Assembly (NCBI GenBank): GCA_964247385.1
Contig: CAXTUB010000016.1
Coordinates: 7,973 to 71,972, forward strand
DNA: 64,000 bases
Origin: TMP-86 sp964247385
GTDB lineage: Bacteria; Pseudomonadota; Gammaproteobacteria; Steroidobacterales; Steroidobacteraceae
Direction of reading: 5' to 3'
The position numbers and the translations under genes were made by a program. Shown one piece after another: positions 35,527 through 44,134 of this stretch; position 1 is the first letter of the stretch, and every line of letters starts with the position of its first letter. The notes beneath the pieces were generated by a model. It was given only the letters and a program-made list of their open reading frames with translations. It had not been told where the DNA came from and made no database searches.

Positions 35527-36387
35527 ATGAGCACAGCGGCGACGGCCGGTTCGAGCGTCCGCGCACCAACCCGCCGGGTATTGCCCGGGTTTGGGCTGAC
35601 TTTGGGCTACACCCTTGTCTATTTGTCGCTGATCGTCTTGCTGCCGCTTTCGGCGGCTTTCTTTCGCAGCGCCAGCGCGGGCTTTGCGCATTTCTTCCAG
35701 ATCATCGGCTCGCCGCGAGTGCTCGCCTCGTTGCGCTTGAGTTTTGGCGCGGCCGCGCTCGCCGCCTCGATCAACGCCGCGTTCGGCTTGTTGGTGTCGT
35801 GGGTATTGGTGCGCTATCAATTCCCCTTTCGCCGTTTGGTGGATGCATTGGTCGATCTGCCGTTCGCATTGCCAACGGCGGTGGCGGGGATCGCGCTGAC
35901 CGCGCTGTATGCGCCGAACGGCTGGCTTGGTGCGCGCCTCGAGCCGTTGGGCATCAAGGTCGCGTTCACCCCGCTCGGCGTCATTGTGGCCTTGACCTTC
36001 ATCGGCCTGCCGTTCGTCGTACGCACGCTCCAGCCCGTATTGGAGGAGCTGGACCGCGACGTGGAGCAGGCCGCCGCGACATTGGGCGCGCGCCCGTCGC
36101 AAACGTTCTGGCGAATCATCATGCCGGCGCTCTGGCCTGCGCTGTTGACGGGTTTTGCGCTCGCGTTCGCCCGCGGCGTCGGCGAATATGGCTCAGTGAT
36201 TTTCATTGCCGGCAACATGCCGATGGTGTCGGAGATTGCGCCGCTCCTCATCATCACCAAGCTCGAGCAATACGATTACGCGGGCGCCACGGCGATTGCG
36301 GTGGTGATGCTCTTATTGTCTTTCGCATTGATGCTCGGCATCAACCTCTTGCAAAATTGGGCCGGTAGCCGGCATCAACGAAAATGA
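35527..36387 (+). CDS. cysT: Sulfate ABC transporter permease CysT
   Basis: This 286-residue inner-membrane permease has six predicted helices, for example GYTLVYLSLIVLLPLSAAFF and FRRLVDALVDLPFALPTAVAG. The permease EAA-type loop (ELDRDVEQAAATLGARPSQT) contacts the ATPase. Its TGA overlaps the ATG of cysW (ATGA). It forms the sulfate channel with CysW. Confidence 0.95.
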   Translation: MSTAATAGSSVRAPTRRVLPGFGLTLGYTLVYLSLIVLLPLSAAFFRSASAGFAHFFQIIGSPRVLASLRLSFGAAALAASINAAFGLLVSWVLVRYQFPFRRLVDALVDLPFALPTAVAGIALTALYAPNGWLGARLEPLGIKVAFTPLGVIVALTFIGLPFVVRTLQPVLEELDRDVEQAAATLGARPSQTFWRIIMPALWPALLTGFALAFARGVGEYGSVIFIAGNMPMVSEIAPLLIITKLEQYDYAGATAIAVVMLLLSFALMLGINLLQNWAGSRHQRK

Positions 36388-37298
36388 TTCCGGCCGCCGC
36401 CCCCGAAATCGTCAACGCGGCTTTGCCGCAGCTCCGCGATCGGCGCTTCCGTCATTGGCCCGCGCGCACCGTCCGCTGGCTGCTGATGTTGCTCGCGCTC
36501 GCCTATCTCGCGGCGTTTTTGGTCTTGCCGCTGATCGTGGTCTTTGCCGAAGCGTTCTCGAAGGGGCTCGCGGTGTATTGGTCGGCACTCGCCGAGCCCA
36601 ACGCGCGCGCGGCCATCAAGCTCACTGGGCTGGTGGCGCTGATCGCCGTGCCCCTCAACCTCGTGTTCGGATTGGCCGCGTCGTGGTGCATCGCCAAGTT
36701 CGATTTCCGTGGCAAGAGCGCCTTGATCACGCTCATCGATCTGCCTTTTGCAGTGTCGCCGGTCATTGCCGGGTTGATCTATGTGCTGCTGTTCGGCGCG
36801 AGCGGTTGGTTCGGACCCTGGCTCGCGGCGCATGACGTGCAAGTGGTCTTCGCCGTGCCGGGCATCGTGCTCGCAACCACCTTCGTGACGTTCCCGTTCG
36901 TCGCACGCGAGCTGATTCCGGTGATGCAAGCGCAAGGGCGCGAAGACGAAGAGGCCAGCATCTCGCTCGGCGCATCGGGTTGGCGGACTTTCTGGTTCAT
37001 CACGCTGCCCAATGTGCGCTGGGGCTTGCTGTATGGAGTGCTTCTCTGCAATGCGCGGGCCATGGGCGAGTTCGGCGCCGTGTCGGTCGTCTCGGGTCAC
37101 ATCCGCGGTCTGACCAATACCATGCCGTTGCATGTCGAGATTCTTTATAACGAGTACAACTTCGCCGCCGCATTTGCAGTAGCTTCGCTTCTTGCGCTGT
37201 TGGCCCTGGCGACGTTGGCGGCCAAGAGTCTGCTCGAGCGCCGCGAGCCCGAGCTGCGGCATGCCGCGGCGGCAGTGCATTTCGAGCGCGCCGCGTGA
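36384..37298 (+). CDS. cysW: Sulfate ABC transporter permease CysW
   Basis: This 304-residue permease is paired with CysT. It has six predicted helices (WLLMLLALAYLAAFLVLPLI, IDLPFAVSPVIAGLIYVLLFG) and an EAA loop (EDEEASISLGASGWRTFW). The start overlaps cysT by four bases, and its TGA overlaps the GTG of cysA, so cysTWA are tightly coupled. Confidence 0.95.
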   Translation: MIPAAAPEIVNAALPQLRDRRFRHWPARTVRWLLMLLALAYLAAFLVLPLIVVFAEAFSKGLAVYWSALAEPNARAAIKLTGLVALIAVPLNLVFGLAASWCIAKFDFRGKSALITLIDLPFAVSPVIAGLIYVLLFGASGWFGPWLAAHDVQVVFAVPGIVLATTFVTFPFVARELIPVMQAQGREDEEASISLGASGWRTFWFITLPNVRWGLLYGVLLCNARAMGEFGAVSVVSGHIRGLTNTMPLHVEILYNEYNFAAAFAVASLLALLALATLAAKSLLERREPELRHAAAAVHFERAA

Positions 37299-38332
37299 AC
37301 GCCAGTTTGCGCAGCATGAATATCGCCCTGCGCGGCGTCACCAAGCGATTTGGCCGCTTTGCGGCCGTCGAAAATGTCGATCTCGAGATTCCAAGCGGTG
37401 AGCTCGTCGCCCTGCTGGGTCCCTCCGGCTGCGGCAAGACCACGCTTCTGCGCATCATCGCGGGCCTCGAGACTCCGGAGCAGGGCGCCGTCTATTTCGG
37501 CGAACGCGATGCGACGGCGTGGCCGGTACGCGAGCGCAAGATCGGCTTCGTGTTTCAGCAATATGCGCTGTTCAAACACATGACGGTGCGCGATAACGTG
37601 GCGTTCGGGCTCAAGGTCAAGCCCCGGCGAGAGCGGCCGAGCGCCGTGCAGGTCGAGCGAAAGGTGCAGCAGCTCCTCGATCTCGTGCAGCTGGGCGATG
37701 CAGGGCCGCGCTTTCCCGCGCAGTTGTCCGGCGGTCAGCGGCAACGCATCGCGCTTGCGCGTGCGCTCGCGGTGGACCCGCAAGTGTTGCTACTGGATGA
37801 GCCGTTCGGCGCGCTGGATACGCAAGTTCGCCACGAGCTGCGCCGCTGGCTGCGCCGCTTGCACGATGAGCTCCATTTCACGAGCGTGTTCGTCACTCAT
37901 GATCAACAAGAGGCGCTCGAGGTGGCCGATCGCATCGTCGTGCTGAATCGCGGCCGCATCGAGCAGGTGGGCGCGCCGGGGCAAGTGTACGACGTGCCGG
38001 CAACCGACTTCGTGCATCGATTTCTGGGCGAGGTCAACGAACTGCCCCTGTCAGTCGTCAGCGCGAATGCGGGCCGTGCGTCTGCGGCGGACGATGCGCG
38101 CGCGCTCGTGCGGCCGCATGAGATTGAAGTGAGTCACACGGGTGGATGGCCGGCGAAGATCCTTTCGATTCGGGTCATGGGGCCCGTCGCGCGGCTCGAG
38201 CTGGAATTGCAAGGCGGGCGCGAACCCGCTGCGCCGCTCGAGGCGGAAATGAGCCGAGAACGGCTCGAGGGCGAGCGTTTTACCTCAGGCCAACAGGTAG
38301 CGCTGCAATTTCGGCGCTGGAAGGCTTACTAG
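37295..38332 (+). CDS. cysA: Sulfate/thiosulfate ABC transporter ATPase CysA
   Basis: This 345-residue ATP-binding subunit has Walker A (LLGPSGCGKTTLLRI), a signature motif (LSGGQRQRIALARAL), Walker B (QVLLLDEPFGALD) and the H-loop (SVFVTHDQQEALEVADR). A C-terminal TOBE-like regulatory region follows (residues about 240-345). Start is GTG at 37295, overlapping the cysW stop; an ATG at 37316 is also possible. It powers import through CysT/CysW. Confidence 0.96.
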   Translation: MNASLRSMNIALRGVTKRFGRFAAVENVDLEIPSGELVALLGPSGCGKTTLLRIIAGLETPEQGAVYFGERDATAWPVRERKIGFVFQQYALFKHMTVRDNVAFGLKVKPRRERPSAVQVERKVQQLLDLVQLGDAGPRFPAQLSGGQRQRIALARALAVDPQVLLLDEPFGALDTQVRHELRRWLRRLHDELHFTSVFVTHDQQEALEVADRIVVLNRGRIEQVGAPGQVYDVPATDFVHRFLGEVNELPLSVVSANAGRASAADDARALVRPHEIEVSHTGGWPAKILSIRVMGPVARLELELQGGREPAAPLEAEMSRERLEGERFTSGQQVALQFRRWKAY

Positions 38333-38348
38333 CCGCCTTGCGCAGACA

Positions 38349-38837
38349 TCATCGATGCGGCAGCGGAAAGCGCAGCCCCGCATCGTTGCTGCTCTGATAC
38401 GCCGCGGTAAAAGTGGCCAGTGCCCGAGCTCCGGCCTCGAGCTCCTCTTCACTCAGCTCCAATGCATTGAAGCCGCAACGCGCCATGAAAAACACCTGGT
38501 CGCGGCGCACGTATCCCGTGGCGCGCAACTGCCGGTCGAATCCATAGCGCTCGCGCAGGAGCCGTGCTTGCGTATAGCCGCGCCCTTCGCCGGGCCCCGG
38601 GAAATTGCATGCGACGAGCGACAGCGTCGGCAGGAAAGGCGCGAGATCCTCGACGGCATGAGCGGGCGCCAGCACCACGCCGAGCGCCTCCGCGGCAGGC
38701 CATCCGTCGGGACCGGCGCGAAAAACATCGAAGGGCACGATCACACGGCCGCGTGCGGCCGCAGCGGGCGCCTCGCTCTCGGCGTAGTGCCAGGCGTCCT
38801 CGATTACGAGTCCATCAAGCAGCAAGCGGCGAGGCAT
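38349..38837 (-). CDS. DUF934 protein of the sulfite-reductase operon
   Basis: This 162-residue protein matches DUF934: APAHAVEDLAPFLPTLSLVA, FPGPGEGRGYTQARLLRERY, LRATGYVRRDQVFFMARCGF, and a C-terminal amphipathic helix. DUF934 genes accompany cysI in many beta- and gammaproteobacteria, so a role in sulfite reductase assembly or electron supply is likely but unproven. Its start overlaps the 3' end of cysI by 23 bases, so they are translationally coupled. Confidence 0.92.
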   Translation of the reverse strand: MPRRLLLDGLVIEDAWHYAESEAPAAAARGRVIVPFDVFRAGPDGWPAAEALGVVLAPAHAVEDLAPFLPTLSLVACNFPGPGEGRGYTQARLLRERYGFDRQLRATGYVRRDQVFFMARCGFNALELSEEELEAGARALATFTAAYQSSNDAGLRFPLPHR

Positions 38838-40485
38838 ACACTCGTTCTTTGAACGGCTTTACGCCGATTCGCCGCACCACGTCGATGAAGCGTTCGTCTT
38901 CGTGGCGGTTCTCGACGTAGACCGCGAGCAGACGCGCGATGGTCTCGGCCACCTCGGGCTTGGCTACGGACGGACCGATCACCGAGCCCAGCGATGCGTG
39001 CTCGGAAGCCGAGCCGCCGATGGTGATTTGATACCACTCCTCGCCGCCCTTATCGACTCCGAGAATTCCAATCTGCCCGACGTGGTGATGTCCGCAGGCA
39101 TTCATGCAGCCCGACATCTTGACGTCGATTTCTCCCAGGTCGTACAGATAATCGTAATCGTCGAAGCGGTCGTTGATTTGCTTGGCCACTTCGATCGAGC
39201 CCGCGTTGGCCAGACTGCAAAAGTCCAGGCCGGGACAGCAGATCATGTCGGTGAGTGTGCCGATGTTGGGTGTCGCGAGCTTCGCGCCGGCGAGCGCTCG
39301 CCACAACTCGGGCAGGCGGCGCTGCTCAACGTCGGCCAGCACGAGATTTTGAGTGTGCGTGACCCGCGCTTCGCCGAAACTGAATTCATCGGCGAGGTCG
39401 GCCAGCAAATCCAACTGCGCGTCGGTGGCATCGCCCGGCGCCACGTCGGGTGCCTTGAGCGAGACAACCACTGCGCGATATCCAGGCATCTTGTGCGGAC
39501 GCGTGTTGTAGCGATACCAGGCCTTGAAGGGCAGGCTGGCCCCCGCCGGCTCGGGCACGCCCTCCGGCGCGAGTTCCGGCAGCGCGAGGTACGGATGGGG
39601 CGCAAAGAACCCGCGAATGCGCTCGACTGCTTCTTCGTGCAGCGCAAGACTCGGGTCGTCTTTGAGCAACTCCCACTCGGCTTCCACGCGGCGCGTGAAT
39701 TCAGCCACGCCGAGCGCCTTCACCAGAATCTTGATGCGTGCTTTGTGAATGTTGTCGCGACGGCCTTCGCGATTGTAAATGCGCAGGATCGCTTCGAGAT
39801 AGGACAGCAAATAACGCCTCGGCAGGAACCGGCGCACCACGGGTCCGATGATGGGCGTGCGTCCGAGCCCACCGCCCGCCAATACCTCGAAGCCCAACTC
39901 GCCGCTGCTATCCCGTACCACGTGCAAGCCGATGTCATGCACCTGCGAGGCGGCGCGATCCTCGGGTGTGGCCGTCACCGCAATCTTGAATTTGCGCGGC
40001 AAATAGGTGAACTCGGGATGAAAGCTCGACCACTGGCGGATGACTTCGCACCAGATGCGAGGGTCATCGAGCTCGTTCGCAGCCACTCCCGCCAGATGAT
40101 CCGAGGTGACGTTTCGAATGCAATTGCCGCTGGTTTGAATGGCATGCATCTCCACCGTCGCGAGCTCCGCGAGGATATCGGGCACCTCTTCGAGCCGTGG
40201 CCAGTTGTACTGGATGTTCTGCCGCGTCGTGAAGTGGCCATAGCCGCGGTCGTAACGCCGTGCAATGTGCGCAAGCTTGCGCAGTTGCGCAGAAGACAAC
40301 AGCCCATAGGGAATGGCGACGCGCAACATCGGCGCATGCCGCTGGATATACAGACCGTTGCGCAAGCGCAGCCCGCGAAACTCGTCTTCGCTCAATTCGC
40401 CTTCGAGAAAGCGCCGCGTCTGATCGCGGAATTGCGCCACTCGCTCATCGACGAGAGTTTGATCGAGGAGGTCGTATCGGTACAT
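38815..40485 (-). CDS. cysI: Siroheme-dependent nitrite/sulfite reductase
   Basis: This 556-residue hemoprotein reduces sulfite to sulfide. Siroheme/[4Fe-4S] ligand cysteines occur as ICCPGLDFCSLANAGS and KMSGCMNACGHHH. Ferredoxin-like repeats (FCTAH-like RGYGHFTTRQNIQYN, then FSFGEARVTHTQNLVLA) flank the cofactor sites. Genome context (DUF934, cysH, cysG) supports sulfite rather than nitrite. ATG at 40485. No separate cysJ flavoprotein is in the window, so a ferredoxin-type donor is plausible. Confidence 0.9.
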   Translation of the reverse strand: MYRYDLLDQTLVDERVAQFRDQTRRFLEGELSEDEFRGLRLRNGLYIQRHAPMLRVAIPYGLLSSAQLRKLAHIARRYDRGYGHFTTRQNIQYNWPRLEEVPDILAELATVEMHAIQTSGNCIRNVTSDHLAGVAANELDDPRIWCEVIRQWSSFHPEFTYLPRKFKIAVTATPEDRAASQVHDIGLHVVRDSSGELGFEVLAGGGLGRTPIIGPVVRRFLPRRYLLSYLEAILRIYNREGRRDNIHKARIKILVKALGVAEFTRRVEAEWELLKDDPSLALHEEAVERIRGFFAPHPYLALPELAPEGVPEPAGASLPFKAWYRYNTRPHKMPGYRAVVVSLKAPDVAPGDATDAQLDLLADLADEFSFGEARVTHTQNLVLADVEQRRLPELWRALAGAKLATPNIGTLTDMICCPGLDFCSLANAGSIEVAKQINDRFDDYDYLYDLGEIDVKMSGCMNACGHHHVGQIGILGVDKGGEEWYQITIGGSASEHASLGSVIGPSVAKPEVAETIARLLAVYVENRHEDERFIDVVRRIGVKPFKERVYASPLAA

Positions 40486-40694
40486 CGGAGGAAAGCGTAA
40501 GACCTGTCTGTGAACGGCCTCCTATGGTAACTCGTCACGAACGCGCTGAGTGCGGCAGACGCGTTTCACATCGAGCGCAGCCGCTGCGCGAAGTGCGGCT
40601 TCGCGAGCAAGGCTCACCGTCAATTCGTGATTCGTTCGGCATTCGCCGCGCGCCGGCTTTGGGCATTATTTGCAGCGTCAACTTGGAGCGCCCG

Positions 40695-41216
40695 TTGAGC
40701 ACCGTGCTCGCAGAAATCATCGTCGATCCCGGCACTTACCGTGTGTCGCCCGAGCCTGTCATATTGCTTGCCAATCTGGCAGGCGCTCTTGCGCTGTGTT
40801 TGCATGACGAGGCTCGCGGCGTAGGCGGTTTGCTGCACTTGAACTTTACCAATGGAGACGGCCGGCCGAGCGATGTCACCGACAATACGTTGAGCTCAGT
40901 GCTCGTATTGCTGGACCGATTCAAGCGCGCCGTCATGGGCGATCAATCGCACGAGGATGAAGTGCAAGCGCGGGTGATCGCGCACGCCCTGCCGCCCGCG
41001 GCAGGCGCCGACCCGGAGCCTGCCTCCATGGTCGACCTCATTCAAGCCGATTTTGCGGATGGTAAAGTGCATTGTGGCTCGCAGTTGGTCCGGCGTCAGG
41101 AAGGCATTTGCGTCTGCTTCGAGCCTTTTCAGGGCCGCGTCTGGATCAGCGGCCCGAACGATCAGCGCCGCAACCCGAGCGCGCAGCGCAAGCTTCAAGC
41201 GGCGTCGCCGCGCTAG
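40695..41216 (+). CDS. CheD-like protein lacking the catalytic cysteine
   Basis: This predicted 173-residue protein starts at TTG 40695, with GGAG six bases upstream. It weakly resembles the CheD receptor-deamidase fold: the segment ANLAGALALCLHDEARGVGG lines up with the CheD region GLGSCVAVCLYDP, followed by a His (LLHLNF). In that alignment the catalytic Cys is Ala and the catalytic Thr is Leu, so deamidase activity is unlikely. No chemotaxis gene is near. The assignment is tentative; it could be an unrelated small protein. Confidence 0.45.
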   Translation: MSTVLAEIIVDPGTYRVSPEPVILLANLAGALALCLHDEARGVGGLLHLNFTNGDGRPSDVTDNTLSSVLVLLDRFKRAVMGDQSHEDEVQARVIAHALPPAAGADPEPASMVDLIQADFADGKVHCGSQLVRRQEGICVCFEPFQGRVWISGPNDQRRNPSAQRKLQAASPR

Positions 41217-41235
41217 ATTCTGCACGGAATCATCC

Positions 41236-42159
41236 GTGCTCGTGTGGGCCGCGGCACTGTCCTTCGCGGCGCCCGTCCCGGCCGCAGCGCGCCTGCGCAT
41301 CGCGACGTGGAATCTCGAATGGCTCATGACTCCGCAAACGCACGCTCGGCTACGCGGCACTTGCACCCGCATCGACGAGGCGCCGCGGCGCGGCACACGC
41401 AGTATTCCTTGCGACGTCGCAGCGCAGCCGGCGCGCACTGCGGCGGATTTCGAGCGCCTGCGCTACTACGCTCGAATACTGGACGCCGACGTCGTCTCGC
41501 TGCAGGAAACGGACGGGTCCGAGGCGGCGCGGCTGGTTTTCACCGATTACGATTTTTGCTTTACGCGGCGCGTCGGCGTGCAGAACAACGGGTTCGCGAT
41601 ACGCAGGAATCGTGGGATTCGCTTTGCCTGCGGACCGGACTGGCCTGCCCTGGCGATGGGACACAGCCAGTTGCGCTGGGGCGCAGAGCTCCGGCTATAT
41701 CCAGAGCGTGGTCCGGAGCTGCGCGTCTTGAGCGTGCATCTGAAATCGGGTTGCGCCGCGCAAGCGATCGATGACGGCGCGGAATCCTGCGCCTTGCTGA
41801 GGGCGCAGATCGAACCGCTGTCTCGCTGGATCGAGACGCAACGACGCGCGCACGTCGCGTTCATGCTCGCGGGCGATTTCAATCGGCGTGGGCCCATGGT
41901 AAGCCGCGCGGCGCCATCGTGGTGGGACGAACTCGTGCAGCAAACGCACGAAACGCTCGTCGATGCCGGCGCCGGCCAGCGTTATCGTAAATGTCACTTT
42001 TCCGAGCCGCATCGCGGCGCCATCGACCATCTGATCGCCGATGCGCAGGCGGCGGCGCACTGGCGCCCGGACTCATTTCGCCAAGTCTGGTTTTCCGAAA
42101 CCGACGCGGCGCGGTTCCGTCTGTCCGATCATTGCGCGATCTCGATCGATTACGAGTGA
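41236..42159 (+). CDS. Secreted endonuclease/exonuclease/phosphatase-family protein
   Basis: This 307-residue protein has a short signal peptide at the GTG 41236 start (VWAAALSFAAPVPAAA), with GGA seven bases upstream. The EEP (PF03372) catalytic pattern is complete: RIATWNLEWL, DVVSLQETDG, SVHLKSGCA, MLAGDFNRRG, AIDHLIADA and LSDHCAISID. The family cleaves phosphodiesters in nucleic acids or lipids. It lies 19 bases after the CheD-like gene and is followed by a bidirectional terminator. Confidence 0.88.
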   Translation: MLVWAAALSFAAPVPAAARLRIATWNLEWLMTPQTHARLRGTCTRIDEAPRRGTRSIPCDVAAQPARTAADFERLRYYARILDADVVSLQETDGSEAARLVFTDYDFCFTRRVGVQNNGFAIRRNRGIRFACGPDWPALAMGHSQLRWGAELRLYPERGPELRVLSVHLKSGCAAQAIDDGAESCALLRAQIEPLSRWIETQRRAHVAFMLAGDFNRRGPMVSRAAPSWWDELVQQTHETLVDAGAGQRYRKCHFSEPHRGAIDHLIADAQAAAHWRPDSFRQVWFSETDAARFRLSDHCAISIDYE

Positions 42160-42194
42160 CGTGAGAACGTGTGAGATCAGGCGCGGCACAAATA

Positions 42195-42224
42195 AAAAGG
42201 CCAGGGCTTGCGCCCCGGCCTTTT
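42195..42224. terminator. Bidirectional intrinsic terminator
   Basis: AAAAGGCC(A)GGGC pairs with GCCC(C)GGCCTTTT across TTGC. The A-run before and the T-run after allow termination on both strands. It closes the EEP gene on the plus strand. Confidence 0.85.
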
Positions 42225-42372
42225 CGATTCCCCATGCCATTCGCTGCTGCCGTCAGGCGGCTTTAAAGCGTCTTTGGTCTGCCCTACTTCCCTCGACCCG
42301 AAAAACTCGTGTTGCCGCTATGCGAAGCGAAAAGTACGCTGATGTTCTTATCTCGTCAATAGTGTTGTACAA

Positions 42373-42960
42373 ATGATACAGAACCCTTCTGACGTGTCCG
42401 GGATTCGCGCGCGCCGCGCATACTTCGATTGCCGGTTCGGCCAGCTTCATGTGCGCACAGCGTTTCCGGGGACCGGCGGGTTCGATGAAAAGCCGGTCGT
42501 GCTTTGCATTCACTCGACCGAATCAACCAGTCGAGTCTTTACATTGCTGATGCGCGAACTGGCCGGCCGCCGCTCCATGTATGCTCCCGATCTGCCCGGC
42601 TATGGCGAATCTGACGCCTCATTCGAAGCGTCCGCCATTCGCGGAGCGCCCTCCAACTTAGCGGTTGGTCCGCTCAACCCCGAGCTTGCGCTGCAGGCGC
42701 TGCAAGATTTTGCGCGTGAGTTGCGGTTACGATCCTTCGATGTCGTCGGTCTCGACCTGGGTGCGCAAATCGCTCTGAGTTGGTTTCAAGTGCCGAATAA
42801 TCCGCTTCGCAGGCTCCTCGTATTGAGCACCTCGCAGGAATTTCGCTTGCCGCAGCTTGCCATCCCGGCCGCGGTGATTTCGACCTCGCGCGCGGCCTTG
42901 GAAGATGAGTCGCGAGTTGCGCAACTGCGCGAGCCTGCGCTGCGTTTTCTGGACCATTGA
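42373..42960 (+). CDS. Short alpha/beta-hydrolase-like protein
   Basis: This 195-residue protein resembles the N-terminal half of an alpha/beta-hydrolase: HSTESTSRVFTLLMREL, MYAPDLPGYGESDASFE, and the nucleophile elbow VVGLDLGAQIALS. The elbow has Asp128 where Ser is usual, as in dehalogenase-type enzymes. The C-terminal half with the catalytic acid and His is missing; the protein ends LRFLDH. ATG at 42373. It may be a truncated gene or a small non-enzymatic relative. The rluF TTG overlaps its stop. Confidence 0.7.
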   Translation: MIQNPSDVSGIRARRAYFDCRFGQLHVRTAFPGTGGFDEKPVVLCIHSTESTSRVFTLLMRELAGRRSMYAPDLPGYGESDASFEASAIRGAPSNLAVGPLNPELALQALQDFARELRLRSFDVVGLDLGAQIALSWFQVPNNPLRRLLVLSTSQEFRLPQLAIPAAVISTSRAALEDESRVAQLREPALRFLDH

Positions 42961-43772
42961 GACTCAATAAATTCCTCGCCGAAAGCGGCGCCTGCTCGAG
43001 GCGGGAGGCCGACCGTCTCATCGAGCAGGGCCGCGTGTGCGTCAATGGCCGGATTGCGCAGCTCGGCACGCAAGTCGAACAGAACGATGCGGTCACCCTC
43101 GATCAGCACGTGGTGGAGCGGCGCCGTCGGGCCATTTACCTGGCGCTGAACAAGCCCGTCGGAATCGAGTGCACGACCGATCCCCGGGTGCCGGGCAATA
43201 TCGTCGACTTCGTGGATCATCCGCAGCGGGTGTTTCCCGTCGGCCGCTTGGACAAGGATTCTCAAGGGCTCATTCTATTGACCAACGACGGCGACATCGT
43301 CAACCACATCCTGCGCGCCGAGAACCGACACGAAAAGGAATATCTGGTGGAGCTCGATCGCCCGATCTCACAACGGTCGATCGACGTCATGGCCGCCGGC
43401 GTGCACATACTCGGCGTCCTGACTCAACCTTGCGTCATTCGCCGCGTGAACCGAACCACGCTGCGCTTCGTGCTGACGCAAGGCTTGAATCGCCAAATTC
43501 GCCGCATGTGCGCAAGCGTCGGATTTCAGGTGCGAAGCCTCACTCGAATTCGCATCATGGACATTCATCTCGGACATTTGCGCGCCGGCAAGTGGCGACT
43601 TCTCACTCCGGCCGAGATCAAAGGCATTCAGGGCGGCGAAGTCCAGCGCTCGCGCAGCTCGGCCGCGGTCTCGCCCTCGCTCCAGCGTCGCGCGGCAGAA
43701 ATTCGCCACGACGGATCTGCGCAGCGCGTCGTCAAGCGTCGGAAGAAGTCCGCATCCGCGGAAGCCCAATAA
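42957..43772 (+). CDS. rluF: 23S rRNA pseudouridine(2604) synthase-like
   Basis: This 271-residue protein has an N-terminal S4 RNA-binding domain (RLNKFLAESGACSRREADRL) and a RsuA-family pseudouridine synthase domain. The catalytic Asp is in GRLDKDSQGLILLTNDGD, and the RluF-type ILRAENRHEKEYLVELD and LTQGLNRQIRRMCASVGF follow. It probably modifies 23S rRNA. Start is TTG 42957, overlapping the previous stop (TTGA). The basic C-terminal tail after residue 225 lies opposite the 3' end of the next gene. Confidence 0.92.
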   Translation: MRLNKFLAESGACSRREADRLIEQGRVCVNGRIAQLGTQVEQNDAVTLDQHVVERRRRAIYLALNKPVGIECTTDPRVPGNIVDFVDHPQRVFPVGRLDKDSQGLILLTNDGDIVNHILRAENRHEKEYLVELDRPISQRSIDVMAAGVHILGVLTQPCVIRRVNRTTLRFVLTQGLNRQIRRMCASVGFQVRSLTRIRIMDIHLGHLRAGKWRLLTPAEIKGIQGGEVQRSRSSAAVSPSLQRRAAEIRHDGSAQRVVKRRKKSASAEAQ

Positions 43773-44092
43773 CTCTCGCGATAGATCACGTGCCCGTGCT
43801 CTTCGATGAGGAAAGTGCGCCGGTATCCCAACAGGAAAAGATTGGCCTTGAATGACAGCTTCGGCTGATCGACATCGATGGTCAGGGTGCGGGCGCCGAT
43901 TTGCAGGAGCAGGCGTCCGCCCGATCCATACACGCACACCGCGGGCAGCAATGGCCGGATGAATGCGATGCCTTGAACCTTGGCAGGCGAATCTTCATGC
44001 ACGCTCCACGTGCCGGTGACCAAGTTCCACCGCACCGCCATCCGGCGCCTGCGGAAATCCAGGACGGTGATGATATCGCTGTGATGAATCAT
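43628..44092 (-). CDS. Hypothetical protein antisense to the rluF 3' end
   Basis: This predicted 154-residue protein starts at ATG 44092 and reads into rluF by 145 bases. The composition is protein-like: hydrophobic beta-rich segments (FIRPLLPAVCVYGSGGRLLL, LTIDVDQPKLSFKANLFLLG) and a charged C-terminus. I recognise no family. It fills the gap between rluF and dsbD. The long convergent overlap is unusual; either the rluF tail or this gene's C-terminus may be mis-assigned. Confidence 0.55.
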   Translation of the reverse strand: MIHHSDIITVLDFRRRRMAVRWNLVTGTWSVHEDSPAKVQGIAFIRPLLPAVCVYGSGGRLLLQIGARTLTIDVDQPKLSFKANLFLLGYRRTFLIEEHGHVIYRESYWASADADFFRRLTTRCADPSWRISAARRWSEGETAAELRERWTSPP

Positions 44093-44134
44093 GCGCTGTG
44101 CGCATGGCGCACCACTCGACTGGGAAGCTCCAAG

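Noticed and set aside
38902..40500. 532-codon plus-strand frame across cysI
   Set aside because: It is antisense to sulfite reductase and lacks a protein-like pattern.
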